NCBI GenBank assembly: GCA_903927345.1
Contig: CAIYMO010000021.1
Location: forward strand, 62,001 to 126,000
Length of the DNA: 64,000 bases
Direction: 5' to 3'
From: an uncultured Armatimonadota bacterium
Lineage (GTDB): Bacteria > Armatimonadota > Fimbriimonadia > Fimbriimonadales > Fimbriimonadaceae
A program made the translations under genes and the position numbers. The notes under the pieces are model-generated. The model was not told the DNA's origin. It did no database searches and saw only the letters and a list, made by a program, of their open reading frames with translations. Below are positions 40,579 to 49,534 of the stretch, one piece after another. Each line of letters begins with the position of its first letter. Positions within the stretch are counted from its first letter, which is position 1.

Positions 40579-41433
40579 ATGAACTTAAAACTTGCCCTTC
40601 CTACTGGGCGCATCCAGCAAAACGTATACAAGCTTCTTGAAGAAGCCGGAATTCGGCTCTCTGGTGGTCCTCGATCTTATCGTCCAACCCTCAGCGCGGA
40701 GGGGTTTGACACCAAGATCCTCAAGACCCAAAACATTGTCGAGATGCTCTCGATCGGTCGCCGTGATCTCGGTTTTGCGGGGCACGATTGGGTGCGTGAA
40801 AAGCGAGCCGATGTTGTTCATTTGCTCGATACGGGTCTGGATAAAGTGCGTATTGTCGCCGCTGCTCCGGCTGGTTTTCCTGAGGCTGAGTCCTATCAGG
40901 GTCGGCAACTGGTGGTCGCGACGGAATACGTTCAGCTTGCGCAGGATTGGATCGACGAAAAAGGCATGAACGCAAAGGTCATCCGGTCGTACGGAACAAC
41001 TGAGGTCTTCCCACCTGAAGATGCCGACTGTATCGTCGATAACACTTCCACCGGCGAGACGTTGAAGGCATCGGGCTTGCAAATCATCGACGACATTATG
41101 CGGTCGTCCACTGCGCTCTTTGCGAGCCAGCAGGCGATGGCCAATCCAGAGCTACGGGGCCGCATCGAAGACTTCGTCGTACTCATTCAATCCGTTTTGG
41201 ATGCCCGAGATCGGGTCATGATCGAAGTCAACGTCAGTCGAGAATCGCTGGAAGCGGTGGCGGCTTGCTTACCTTCGATGCGCCAGCCGACGGTGGCTGC
41301 TCTCCACGGAGACGCGGGCTTCGTCGTTAAGTCAGCGGTAAAACGCACCGATCTGCCGGTTCTGATTCCTTTGATTAAAGCAAAGGGAGGCACCGATATC
41401 GTTGTTTCGACGATCTCCAACGTAATTCCATGA
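40579..41433 (+). CDS. hisG: ATP phosphoribosyltransferase, long form
   Basis: HisG joins ATP and PRPP in the first step of histidine synthesis. The 284-aa product starts MNLKLALPTGRIQQNVYKLL and has the PRPP loop region DCIVDNTSTGETLKASGLQI. The length indicates the long form with a C-terminal regulatory domain (PTVAALHGDAGFVVKSAVKR, about residues 210-284) that binds histidine, so HisZ is not needed. The open frame extends upstream to 40528, but ATG 40579 fits. Expression is controlled by the attenuator just upstream. It overlaps hisH by 4 bp. Confidence 0.95.
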   Translation: MNLKLALPTGRIQQNVYKLLEEAGIRLSGGPRSYRPTLSAEGFDTKILKTQNIVEMLSIGRRDLGFAGHDWVREKRADVVHLLDTGLDKVRIVAAAPAGFPEAESYQGRQLVVATEYVQLAQDWIDEKGMNAKVIRSYGTTEVFPPEDADCIVDNTSTGETLKASGLQIIDDIMRSSTALFASQQAMANPELRGRIEDFVVLIQSVLDARDRVMIEVNVSRESLEAVAACLPSMRQPTVAALHGDAGFVVKSAVKRTDLPVLIPLIKAKGGTDIVVSTISNVIP

Positions 41434-42020
41434 GCCGGATTGTCGGGGTGATTGACACCAAAGTTGCGAACACCGCGAGCATCTTCGCAGGGCTTCGCCG
41501 AGCTGGGTTAGAACCAGTTCCGGTTGGATCCGCTTCGGAGATGGCAGCGCAAGAGGCAATTGTCTTGCCGGGCGTAGGGGCCTTCGCCGCAGGGATGGCT
41601 GCCCTTGAGCGAATGTTTTTGGTCGAGCCTTTGCGGGATTGGATCGCCGCAGATCGACCGTTTTTGTCCGTTTGTCTCGGTATGCAACTTCTGTTCGAAT
41701 CGAGTGAAGAATCGCCCGGAGTTGAGGGGCTAGGCATTGTTCCAGGAGCGGTCACTCGGTTCCCCACCGGCGTTGTGATCCCGCACTTTGGCTGGAACCA
41801 GATCTCGTCAGATTCGGAGTTCTTCCCGTCAGGAGATGTCTACTTCGCAAACTCGTTCCGAGCTACCGATCCGCCAGAAGGATTTGAAGTTGCGACTTGC
41901 AACCATGGTGGAGAATTCCTTGCCGGAATCCGGAAGGGAAGGGTCGCGGCAGTGCAGTTCCACCCGGAAATTTCAGGAGACGCTGGAGCGAAAATCCTTT
42001 CGAGGTGGGCTCAGTGGTAA
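41430..42020 (+). CDS. hisH: Imidazole glycerol phosphate synthase, glutaminase subunit
   Basis: HisH supplies ammonia from glutamine to HisF. The 196-aa class I glutamine amidotransferase has the nucleophile Cys82 in FLSVCLGMQLLFE, the oxyanion strand LPGVGAFAAGMAAL, and the His-Glu pair in AVQFHPEISGDAG. The start ATG overlaps hisG by 4 bp (ATGA), and the end overlaps the hisF GTG by 7 bp, giving tight translational coupling and the expected 1:1 partner ratio. Confidence 0.95.
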   Translation: MSRIVGVIDTKVANTASIFAGLRRAGLEPVPVGSASEMAAQEAIVLPGVGAFAAGMAALERMFLVEPLRDWIAADRPFLSVCLGMQLLFESSEESPGVEGLGIVPGAVTRFPTGVVIPHFGWNQISSDSEFFPSGDVYFANSFRATDPPEGFEVATCNHGGEFLAGIRKGRVAAVQFHPEISGDAGAKILSRWAQW

Positions 42021-42766
42021 CGAAGCGCATCATTCCATGCTTGGACTGTCGCGATGGTCGCGTTGTGAAAGGTGTCAACTTCCAGGGGCTGAAGGACGCT
42101 GGTTCACCGGTTGAGCTATCGCTTCGATACCAAGACGAAGGTGCAGACGAGATCGTGATCTTGGATGTTGGAGCAACGGTCGAGGGACGGCAGAATCAGC
42201 TGGACACGATTCGTGCAGTACGCGTTGACCTTGCGATTCCTTTGACCGTCGGTGGCGGAGTCAGGGAACTGAGGGACATCGAAGCATTGCTCGATGCTGG
42301 GGCGGATAAGGTTTCGATTAACACCGCTGGAGTTGACCGACCAGAGTTGATCCGTGAGGCCACCGAGGCCTTTGGCGCTCAATGCACAGTTGTCGCAATC
42401 GACACCAAGTGGACGGGAGATCGATGGAGCGTTCTTACTCGTGCGGGGCGAGATGTGCGCGATATCGACACCCTGCAGTGGTGCGAAGAAGTCGCCAGAC
42501 TGGGTGCCGGAGAAATTCTTCTGACGAGTTTTGACCGCGATGGAACGAAGGAAGGGTATGACCTCAAACTTCTTCGAGCGGCGAGTGGTGCCGTGCAAAT
42601 TCCCATCATCGCCAGCGGTGGCGCAAAGACCGCGGATGACCTGTACGACGCCTTCAAAGCCGGTGCAAACGCGGCCCTGGCTGCTTCTATCTTCCACTAT
42701 GACAATCTCCACATCTCGGACATCAAAGCCCATTTGGCGGGCAAAGGCATTAGGGTGAGACAATGA
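42014..42766 (+). CDS. hisF: Imidazole glycerol phosphate synthase, cyclase subunit
   Basis: HisF (250 aa) forms imidazole glycerol phosphate and AICAR inside a TIM barrel, using ammonia channelled from HisH. It shows TKRIIPCLDCRDGRVVKGVN (catalytic Asp in CLD), LTVGGGVRELRDIEALLDAG, LLTSFDRDGTKEGYDL (second catalytic Asp) and IASGGAKTADDLY. The frame is open far upstream inside hisH, but the GTG at 42014 gives the family N-terminus. It overlaps the HisA fusion gene by 4 bp. Confidence 0.95.
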   Translation: MVTKRIIPCLDCRDGRVVKGVNFQGLKDAGSPVELSLRYQDEGADEIVILDVGATVEGRQNQLDTIRAVRVDLAIPLTVGGGVRELRDIEALLDAGADKVSINTAGVDRPELIREATEAFGAQCTVVAIDTKWTGDRWSVLTRAGRDVRDIDTLQWCEEVARLGAGEILLTSFDRDGTKEGYDLKLLRAASGAVQIPIIASGGAKTADDLYDAFKAGANAALAASIFHYDNLHISDIKAHLAGKGIRVRQ

Positions 42767-44022
42767 TCATTCCAAGTATCGATCTACAAAGCGGCAAGGC
42801 CGTTCAACTGATTGGCGGCAAGGAGTTTGCCGTCGATGGGGGCGATCCGCTCAACTGGGCAAGTGAATTTGGGATTGCGGGTGAAATTGGGGTCATTGAT
42901 CTCGATGCCGCGCTGGGAACCGGGAACAACCGCGAGACGATCGTCGGTATTCTGCGTGATCATCGATGCAGGGTCGGTGGCGGAATCCGCACCATCGAAG
43001 ACGCGATGTTCTACTTGGATCACGGCGCGCTCCAAGTGATTATTGGCACCAAAGCGACCCCGGAGTTTTGTTCCCAGCTTCCTCGGGCGCGAGTAATGGC
43101 GGCGCTTGACACCTATCATGGCGAAGTCGTGGTGGATGGATGGCAGACGAACACGAAGAAGCCGATCGAAGAGCGCATTGCCGAGTTGAAGGATCACGTA
43201 GGCGGATTTTTGGTTACGTTTGTCGAGCGCGAAGGGCGCATGGTCACGATGGACATGGATCGATGCCGAGCTCTGAAAGAGCTTTGCGGCGATGTTCCGC
43301 TGACCGTCGCCGGAGGGCTTTCAACCGTCGAAGAAGTCGCCGAGTTGGACGCAATGGACATTGATGTCCAGGTTGGGATGGCACTTTATACGCGCAAGAT
43401 TGACTACATCGACTGCGTACTCTCGCCGCTGAAGCGGCGGCTCCCGGACCAGCTTTGGCCCACCGTGGTGGCTGATGAGCAGGGGCGAGCGTTGGGGCTG
43501 GTTTGGAGCAGTGAAGAGTCGGTACGGCTTGCCGCCAAAGAGCGTCGGGGCATCTACTACTCCCGATCGCGCCAGGAGATTTGGCGAAAGGGCGAAACCA
43601 GTGGAGCAGTGCAGGAGCTTCTCAGAATCGACTTGGATTGCGATCGAGATGCGCTCCGGTTCACGGTTCGTCAGGCGGGAACGGGATTCTGTCACAAGCA
43701 GACAGAGTCGTGCTGGGGAGATTTGGGCGGGTTTGGAGCCTTACAGGCAACCTTGGTTGACCGGAAAGCAGATGCGCCCACAGGTTCATACTCGGCCCGA
43801 CTGTTCACCGAGGATGGGCTTCTTGAGAGCAAGCTCAAAGAAGAAGCAAAGGAGTTGACAGAGGCTACTGAGCGGAGCCACATCATCGCGGAAGCGGCCG
43901 ATCTGTTCTATCTTGCGACAACGAAGCTTGTTCAGTCGGGGATTTCATTGGTGGAGGTTGAGCGAGAGCTTGACCGCCGAAGCAAAAAGGTGACGCGCCG
44001 CGGAGGAGACCGGAAGTCGTGA
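42763..44022 (+). CDS. hisA-hisIE: Trifunctional HisA-HisI-HisE fusion protein
   Basis: A 419-aa fusion of three consecutive-step enzymes. Residues 1-218 are the HisA isomerase barrel (MIIPSIDLQSGKAVQLIGG with D7, CRVGGGIRTIEDAM, D116 in MAALDTYHGEVVVDGWQ). Residues 226-320 are HisI, the PRA-CH cyclohydrolase (GIYYSRSRQEIWRKGETSG, IDLDCDRDALRF, zinc site FCHKQTESC with C310 and C317). Residues 343-410 are HisE, the PRA-PH pyrophosphohydrolase (ESKLKEEAKELTEA, EAADLFYLATTKL). All key motifs appear intact. The usual forms are separate HisA and HisIE. It overlaps hisF and hisD by 4 bp each. Confidence 0.93.
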   Translation: MIIPSIDLQSGKAVQLIGGKEFAVDGGDPLNWASEFGIAGEIGVIDLDAALGTGNNRETIVGILRDHRCRVGGGIRTIEDAMFYLDHGALQVIIGTKATPEFCSQLPRARVMAALDTYHGEVVVDGWQTNTKKPIEERIAELKDHVGGFLVTFVEREGRMVTMDMDRCRALKELCGDVPLTVAGGLSTVEEVAELDAMDIDVQVGMALYTRKIDYIDCVLSPLKRRLPDQLWPTVVADEQGRALGLVWSSEESVRLAAKERRGIYYSRSRQEIWRKGETSGAVQELLRIDLDCDRDALRFTVRQAGTGFCHKQTESCWGDLGGFGALQATLVDRKADAPTGSYSARLFTEDGLLESKLKEEAKELTEATERSHIIAEAADLFYLATTKLVQSGISLVEVERELDRRSKKVTRRGGDRKS

Positions 44023-45344
44023 TCACGATTTTTCAATATGAGAAGCTCAGTGATGCCGACCGTAGTCGGCTGATGGCTCGAAGCCAGGCTTCACTAATCG
44101 ACATTGCCCCCACGGTGCAATCTTGGCTCGGTCGCATTGCCAAAGACGGCGATGTCGCCGTCATGGATTATCTTAAGACGTTTGACCAGAAGGAAGGCAA
44201 ATTGGGCTGGCAGGACGCGGAGAGTTTTCGGTTGGAAGTCTCCCAGGAGGATATTGTCCGAGCGTACGAAACGATTTCGGAGGATCTTCGAGATCGTATT
44301 CGTCAGCAGGTAACACTGTCACGCAAATTCCACACTGAGTATGCGGCGACGCTTCCTCAAGAGTGGGAAACTGTGCAGGTCGAAGGTGTTCGCGCAGGTT
44401 ATCGGCGGGTTCCGATCGAGCGCGCCGGACTTTATGTTCCCGCAGGTAAGGCCCCGTTGCCGACAGTTGCTCAGATTCTGACTGTAGCAGCGAAGGCGGC
44501 CGGAGTGGCTACCGCAGTGGTGACTTTTCCACCGTGCCCTTGGGAGAGTGAGGCCGCGATCATCGTGGCGGCAACTGAGGCAGGAGCCGACCGCATTTTC
44601 CGAGTCGGAGGAATTGCGGCGATAGGGGCGTTGGCGTACGGGACTGAGTCAATTCCAAAGGTGGACAAGATCGCGGGCCCCGGCAATCTCTATGTTCAGG
44701 CTGCGAAACTGTTTGTGTCTGACCGGGTCGGGATCGACATGTTTGCGGGACCAAGCGAGGCGATGTTCATCGCCGACGATACGGCTAACCCGGCATTCAT
44801 TGCCGCCGATGTGTTGGGGCAGTGTGAGCACGGCCCAGACTCAGCGGGTGTTGTCGTAACGACGTCACAGGTGATGGCGGAGGCGATTCAATCTGAGATT
44901 GCGCGTCAATTGGAGAAGTTGGATAGGCAGGCGTACGCTGCCACGGCCTTGGAACGGTACTCGGCGATTATTGTGTTTGCATCTGAAGCTGAGATGCTCG
45001 ACTATGTCGATGCCTACGCTCCGGAACACCTCGAAATCCAGACAAGCGATCCTGTCGCAATTTTGGAGCGACTGCGAAACGTCGGTTCCGCATTCCTGGG
45101 GCAGTTTGCGCCCATCGCGGCGGGGGATTACGCGACGGGAACGAACCACACACTTCCCACCGGAGGTGCCGCTCGATACGCGTCGGCAGTAAGCCCGGAG
45201 ACATTTATGCGAACGATCCAATTCCAGGAGGCCACTCGCGAGGGGCTGGGGTCGTTGGAGCAGATCGTGACTTCAATCGCGAATGCGGAAGGCTTAACTG
45301 CCCACAGAGATTCGGTGAAGATCCGAAACTCACCGCTTGAGTGA
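44019..45344 (+). CDS. hisD: Histidinol dehydrogenase
   Basis: HisD performs the last two oxidations, histidinol to histidine, with NAD and zinc. The 441-aa product carries the family signatures VPAGKAPLPTVAQILTVAAK, GPGNLYVQAAKLFVSDRVGI, DMFAGPSEAMFIADDTANP, GQCEHGPDSAGVVVTTS and the C-terminal NHTLPTGGAARYASAVSPE. The GTG start overlaps the HisA-IE fusion by 4 bp. It closes this operon; hisB and hisC are not present in the window. Confidence 0.96.
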   Translation: MITIFQYEKLSDADRSRLMARSQASLIDIAPTVQSWLGRIAKDGDVAVMDYLKTFDQKEGKLGWQDAESFRLEVSQEDIVRAYETISEDLRDRIRQQVTLSRKFHTEYAATLPQEWETVQVEGVRAGYRRVPIERAGLYVPAGKAPLPTVAQILTVAAKAAGVATAVVTFPPCPWESEAAIIVAATEAGADRIFRVGGIAAIGALAYGTESIPKVDKIAGPGNLYVQAAKLFVSDRVGIDMFAGPSEAMFIADDTANPAFIAADVLGQCEHGPDSAGVVVTTSQVMAEAIQSEIARQLEKLDRQAYAATALERYSAIIVFASEAEMLDYVDAYAPEHLEIQTSDPVAILERLRNVGSAFLGQFAPIAAGDYATGTNHTLPTGGAARYASAVSPETFMRTIQFQEATREGLGSLEQIVTSIANAEGLTAHRDSVKIRNSPLE

Positions 45345-45355
45345 CAGGATTCATG

Positions 45356-45361
45356 TAAAGT
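45356..45361 (+). promoter_or_regulatory. -10 box TAAAGT of a leaderless transcript
   Basis: TAAAGT lies seven bases before the ATG at 45369, after hisD. Confidence 0.5.
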
Positions 45362-45368
45362 CTGGGGC

Positions 45369-46559
45369 ATGCCCAAAAAGCTTTGTTTCTTGTTGCCCCT
45401 GATCCTCGTTGGCTGTGGAGGTTCTGGCTCAGGAGATACGGCGGTTACGCTCGCAAAGCAAGTGATTGCGTCGGGCCTCAGCCAGCCAATGCAGTACAAA
45501 GCGGTCCCAGGCCAACCAACTTTGGCGTACGTGGTCGAGCGCGGCGGGCTCATCAAGGTTTTGGTCAATGACGTTGTTCAATCGACTCCATTACTGAACC
45601 TTTCTGCGCTCTTAAGCACGGCTGGAGAGGGTGGCGTCTTGGGCATCGCGTTCGATCCAGACTTCACCACAAATCGGTACATCTATGCTCACTTCTCGTC
45701 AGGAACCGATGTCGATACAACCATCGTTCGATATACGGTTGACAGCTCATTTTTGACCGCGAGCATCAGTAGTTCGGCGCCAATATTCAAAACGAACCAG
45801 GCTCCCTACGGCAACCACAAAGGGGGATCGATAAACTTCGGCAGCGATAACATGCTGTACGTTGCGCTTGGAGATGGTGGAAGCTCAAACGATCCACTCA
45901 ACCGCTCGCAGGACAAAACCACTCTTCTGGGGAAGATGCTCAGAATCAACCCGACCGGCGATGCCTACCCAACGGATCCAGATAACAATTACTCGATCCC
46001 AGCCGGAAATCCATTTCTGGGCGACTCAACTGTTCGACCCGAAATCTGGTCCTTCGGTCTACGCAACCCCTTCCGCTGGTCGTTCGACTCGGTCCTTGGT
46101 GGATTTCTGATTTCGGATGTTGGGCAGGATTCTTACGAAGAGGTTAGCTATGTCGCAATCGTTAATGGCGGACGCAATTTTGGCTGGCGAGTTCGAGAAG
46201 GGAAGCACGCGATCAGCAACTCAGGACCCACCTTTGGCACTGCATTCACCGATCCATTCATCGATTACCCGAGATCCGCAGGTCGATCGATCACGGGTGG
46301 CTTTGTCTACAGGGGGACTGCGTTGCCCGAGCTAACTGGTCGCTACTTTGTAGCCGACTTTGTTACAAACAAGTTCTGGGCAGTACCGATCACTGTGGTG
46401 GGTGGAGAAGCAACATCGATTACGATGCCTTCGGCAACTTCCATCACTGGGGGCCTCAATGGAACGGTCTCCATCGATCCTGATGCGAACGGAGAAGCAA
46501 TCGTCACCGAACTCAGCGCAGGAAGAGTCTCGCGCCTCATTCCGGTCGCAACGCCTTAG
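45369..46559 (+). CDS. PQQ-dependent sugar dehydrogenase-like lipoprotein
   Basis: A 396-aa lipoprotein (MPKKLCFLLPLILVGCGGSG, lipidated Cys16) with the six-bladed propeller of the soluble glucose dehydrogenase (GdhB/YliI) family. Landmarks are GGLIKVLVNDVV, GVLGIAFDPDFTTNRYIY, YGNHKGGSINFGSDNMLYVA with GDGGSSNDPLNRSQD, PEIWSFGLRNPFRWSFD, DVGQDSYEEVS and GRNFGWRVREG. The catalytic His and the Arg of the PQQ site appear present (GNHKGG, SFGLRNPFR). It probably oxidises aldose sugars in the periplasm. No Ca or PQQ biosynthesis genes are nearby. Confidence 0.88.
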   Translation: MPKKLCFLLPLILVGCGGSGSGDTAVTLAKQVIASGLSQPMQYKAVPGQPTLAYVVERGGLIKVLVNDVVQSTPLLNLSALLSTAGEGGVLGIAFDPDFTTNRYIYAHFSSGTDVDTTIVRYTVDSSFLTASISSSAPIFKTNQAPYGNHKGGSINFGSDNMLYVALGDGGSSNDPLNRSQDKTTLLGKMLRINPTGDAYPTDPDNNYSIPAGNPFLGDSTVRPEIWSFGLRNPFRWSFDSVLGGFLISDVGQDSYEEVSYVAIVNGGRNFGWRVREGKHAISNSGPTFGTAFTDPFIDYPRSAGRSITGGFVYRGTALPELTGRYFVADFVTNKFWAVPITVVGGEATSITMPSATSITGGLNGTVSIDPDANGEAIVTELSAGRVSRLIPVATP

Positions 46560-47181
46560 TTCAGGAAGCATAAGTACCCACGACAACTTTTGGACCATCG
46601 ATATCGATCCTCATATTTACTGCGGGATTGTCCTCGACGCCGATGAGGAGACAATTCCTTTTGCGTTGGCGCAACGCCTGCGAATAGATGGAGAGCTAAC
46701 TCTCTGGGAGTTCCAAGCGGGTTGGAACCATAACCATCCAGCGCTCAGGGGGCTTGCGGAAATTCGGAATGAAATCGAGACATTCAAGCTGTGGGAGCGC
46801 ATCCTGAATGAGCGGTTTCCAGATGAATCATTTGTCATTGAGCAGTGTCCACTCGAATCAATGACTTGGTATCAGCCGGGACCCGGTGCACCGCAGACTG
46901 ACGCGGACGATTGGGAACCAGCTCCGATCTTCCGCGAAGTTCCCGCAAAAGATTTCTTAGCGGCTCTAAAGTCGAAGACATCACCTGTAGAAGGGCTTGC
47001 CGAGTTTCACGAATCAAGTCAAGAGTTGGCTAACGTCAAAGCCAAGCTCCAGACAGTTGTCGATGTTCGGCTCCATCCGGAACATCGTGGTGTGCTAATC
47101 GCGACTGACTCCACAACCGGAGAGACTGTCGCTTATGCAACTCGAACGATTCGGACTTTGATTGGCCCTACCCCCGAATAA
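46483..47181 (+). CDS. Hypothetical protein with uncertain start
   Basis: A cytoplasmic-looking protein I do not recognise. The frame is convincing from about 46575 (HDNFWTIDIDPHIYCGIVLD) to the stop at 47181, with acidic and aromatic residues (GELTLWEFQAGWNHNHPALR, SMTWYQPGPGAPQTDADDWE). No ATG, GTG or TTG lies between the previous stop and that segment; the nearest upstream ATG is at 46483, inside the dehydrogenase gene with 77 bp overlap. The true start may be a rare codon (ATA at 46570 region) or that overlap. The 3' end overlaps the convergent phosphomutase by 14 bp. Confidence 0.5.
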   Translation: MRTEKQSSPNSAQEESRASFRSQRLSSGSISTHDNFWTIDIDPHIYCGIVLDADEETIPFALAQRLRIDGELTLWEFQAGWNHNHPALRGLAEIRNEIETFKLWERILNERFPDESFVIEQCPLESMTWYQPGPGAPQTDADDWEPAPIFREVPAKDFLAALKSKTSPVEGLAEFHESSQELANVKAKLQTVVDVRLHPEHRGVLIATDSTTGETVAYATRTIRTLIGPTPE

Positions 47182-48514
47182 TCGCGAGCAACTCTTCGGT
47201 CTTCGCAACCATCATCGCGTGATCGCCTCGAGTCTCGACGTTGAGCCGGATAACCGGTTCGGTGTTCGAACCCCGAAGGTTGAATCGCCAGTTGGGGTAC
47301 TCGATGGACAGACCGTCGATTCGAGTAATCGTTCCGCCGGGAGCGTACTTCTCTTCAACCGCCGCGAGGATGGTTTGGACATCAGAAACCTTGGAGTTGA
47401 CTTCGCCGGAGCATGGATAGTTGGCAACCATCTCGGAAACAAGGTCACCGAGCGAACGACCAGTGGATGAGACAAGCCGAGCGATCAGCAAGAACGGGAT
47501 CATGCCGCTGTCGCAGTACCAGTGGTCCTTGAAGTAGTGGTGAGCCGACATCTCTCCGCCATAAGTGGCATCTTCGGCGCGCATCTTCTCTTTGATAAAC
47601 GCGTGGCCCGACTTGCACATTACTGCCCGTCCGCCAAGCTTTTCGACGATATCGAGCGTGTTCCAAGTGAGTCTGGGGTCGTAAACGATGGTTGCCGTCG
47701 GATCGGCCTGAAGAACGGCTTGGGCGAGTAGACCGACGATGTAGTAGCCCTCAATGAAGTTGGCGTGCTCGTCGAAGAAGAAGCAACGGTCGTAGTCGCC
47801 GTCCCAGGCAACGCCGAAGTCGTACCAGCCAGCCTTCATATCGGCAATCGCGCCGGCTCGGGCTTCTTCAAGAATGGGGTTAGGGACGCCGTTGGGGAAG
47901 TTTCCGTCGGGCGTAAAGAGACGATTCGTTGACTCCAGCGGAAGATGGGGTAACAGCTTTTCGAGGGCAACTCCAGCCGCACCGTTTCCAACATCGCAAA
48001 GAACCTTAAGGGGCTTGAGCGAGGATGGCGAGACGATTTTGAGAAGGTGGTCGACGAAGTCGGCGTAAACATCCTTATCAATGCGCGATCCGTTTCCGGT
48101 TCGCTCCCAGTTCTGCTCGTGAGCCCGTCGCTCAATCTCATTGAGTCCGGTGTCAGAGGATACGGGTCGGCTCTCTTGGCGAACCATCTTGAGACCGTTG
48201 TACTCTGGCGGGTTGTGGCTGGCGGTGATCATACAGCCGCCGTCGTAGCCGTAGAACGCGGTGGCAAAGTAAACCATCTCGGTTCCGACGAGTCCTAGGT
48301 GGATAACATCGACTCCAGCGTCGTTGAGTCCACGGGCAAAAGCATCGTAAAGTTCGGGGCCAGAAAGACGGATATCGTAGCCGACGCAGACCGTTTTGGG
48401 TTGAAGCTCATCGGCATAGGCGCGACCTACTCGGTAAGCGACATCGGGATTCAGTTCCGTAGGAACGATGCCGCGAATGTCGTACGCCTTGAATGCTGGA
48501 AAGTATTTGCCCAT
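47168..48514 (-). CDS. Phosphomannomutase/phosphoglucomutase
   Basis: A 448-aa alpha-D-phosphohexomutase interconverting hexose 1- and 6-phosphates, feeding nucleotide-sugar and LPS synthesis. It shows FKAYDIRGIVPTELNPD, the phosphoserine loop MITASHNPPEYNGLK, the metal loop AWDGDYDRCFFFDE (Tyr in place of the commoner Gly, as in several homologues), the sugar-binding YGGEMSAHHYFKD, and a phosphate-binding RGSNTEPVIRLNVE. The length fits the AlgC/ManB class. No close promoter hexamer was found; a short spacer with TAAGGT further upstream is possible. Confidence 0.92.
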   Translation of the reverse strand: MGKYFPAFKAYDIRGIVPTELNPDVAYRVGRAYADELQPKTVCVGYDIRLSGPELYDAFARGLNDAGVDVIHLGLVGTEMVYFATAFYGYDGGCMITASHNPPEYNGLKMVRQESRPVSSDTGLNEIERRAHEQNWERTGNGSRIDKDVYADFVDHLLKIVSPSSLKPLKVLCDVGNGAAGVALEKLLPHLPLESTNRLFTPDGNFPNGVPNPILEEARAGAIADMKAGWYDFGVAWDGDYDRCFFFDEHANFIEGYYIVGLLAQAVLQADPTATIVYDPRLTWNTLDIVEKLGGRAVMCKSGHAFIKEKMRAEDATYGGEMSAHHYFKDHWYCDSGMIPFLLIARLVSSTGRSLGDLVSEMVANYPCSGEVNSKVSDVQTILAAVEEKYAPGGTITRIDGLSIEYPNWRFNLRGSNTEPVIRLNVETRGDHAMMVAKTEELLAIIRG

Positions 48515-48576
48515 GAGACCCTTAGTTCTTACCTTATGGTTGGCAAATTGTGCTGTCTCTTAACCATCATAGATGA

Positions 48577-49422
48577 ATGCCCGCAGAACTTCTAGGTGCC
48601 CATACCCCCATCAAAAACGGCCTCGGAGGGGCAATTCGTGAGGGGAAACGGATCGGCTGTACGGCGGTCCAGGTCTTCACCAAGAGTCCACAGCTATGGA
48701 AGGCAAAGGAGATCTCGGCTGAAATGGTCGCCGATTTCAAGGCCGCACAGGCAGAGACGGGGATCACCGAAGTCGTCGTCCACGACTCGTACCTGATCAA
48801 CATGGCATCTGCGGTAGAAGAAGGGCGCGAAAAGTCGATCCTCGGTTTGACGGATGAACTCAACCGTTGCGCTCAGTATGGGATTCGATATTGCAACTCA
48901 CACATGGGTGCGCATGTTGGCCAGGGGGTAGAGGAGGGCATTCGGCTCTTGGTCGAAGGGGCTAAGCGGGTACTCGCGAACTCCGACCCTTCTGTGATTC
49001 TCCTGATGGAAACCACGGCTGGTTCCGGGTCCTCGCTCGGTGCTACTTTTGAGGAGCTCAAAGCGGTTCTGGATGGACTTCATGGTGACGCGCGAGTTGG
49101 GGTGTGCGTCGATACGTGCCATATCTTCGCGGCCGGGTACGACTTGCGTACGCCGGAGACCTATGCGGAAACATGGGCGAAGTTTGAATCTGTGATCGGT
49201 TTCGACCGGCTGAAGGCGGTCCACTGCAACGACTCATTGAAGCCATTTGGATCGCGTAAGGATCGCCATGCGCAGCTTTCCGAAGGCGAAATTGGCGAAA
49301 CTCCATTCCGACTGATGGTCAACGATGAGCGTTTCCGCCACATCCCGATTCTTCTCGAAACTCCGATCGAGAATGACGGGCATGAACGAGACTTGGCGAA
49401 GCTGAAGAGCTACATCGCCTAA
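48577..49422 (+). CDS. nfo: Endonuclease IV (AP endonuclease family 2)
   Basis: A 281-aa zinc TIM-barrel endonuclease that cuts 5' of abasic sites in base excision repair. The family pattern is clear: LGAHTPIKNGLGGAIREGKR, AVQVFTKSPQLWKAKEIS, VVVHDSYLINMAS, RYCNSHMGAHVGQGVEEG, LMETTAGSGSSLGATFEEL, VCVDTCHIFAAGYDLRTP, VHCNDSLKPFGSRKDRH and PILLETPIE. The metal ligands (His, Glu, Asp) lie in these motifs. It is a single gene divergent from the phosphomutase, with 62 bp between starts. Confidence 0.96.
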   Translation: MPAELLGAHTPIKNGLGGAIREGKRIGCTAVQVFTKSPQLWKAKEISAEMVADFKAAQAETGITEVVVHDSYLINMASAVEEGREKSILGLTDELNRCAQYGIRYCNSHMGAHVGQGVEEGIRLLVEGAKRVLANSDPSVILLMETTAGSGSSLGATFEELKAVLDGLHGDARVGVCVDTCHIFAAGYDLRTPETYAETWAKFESVIGFDRLKAVHCNDSLKPFGSRKDRHAQLSEGEIGETPFRLMVNDERFRHIPILLETPIENDGHERDLAKLKSYIA

Positions 49423-49534
49423 CCTGAAAAATGGGTCTAGTGACTGATAACCTCGGTCACCATCATTCAGGGAAACTGGTACACGAAGCGAGACTTCCAG
49501 AGTCGAAATCTGCCAAAATTGAACCTAGATTCCC

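Noticed and set aside
49423-49471. Nested inverted repeats CCTGAA...TTCAGG and GTGAC...GTCAC after nfo
   Set aside because: Short arms with long loops and no T tract; not convincing as a terminator or operator.
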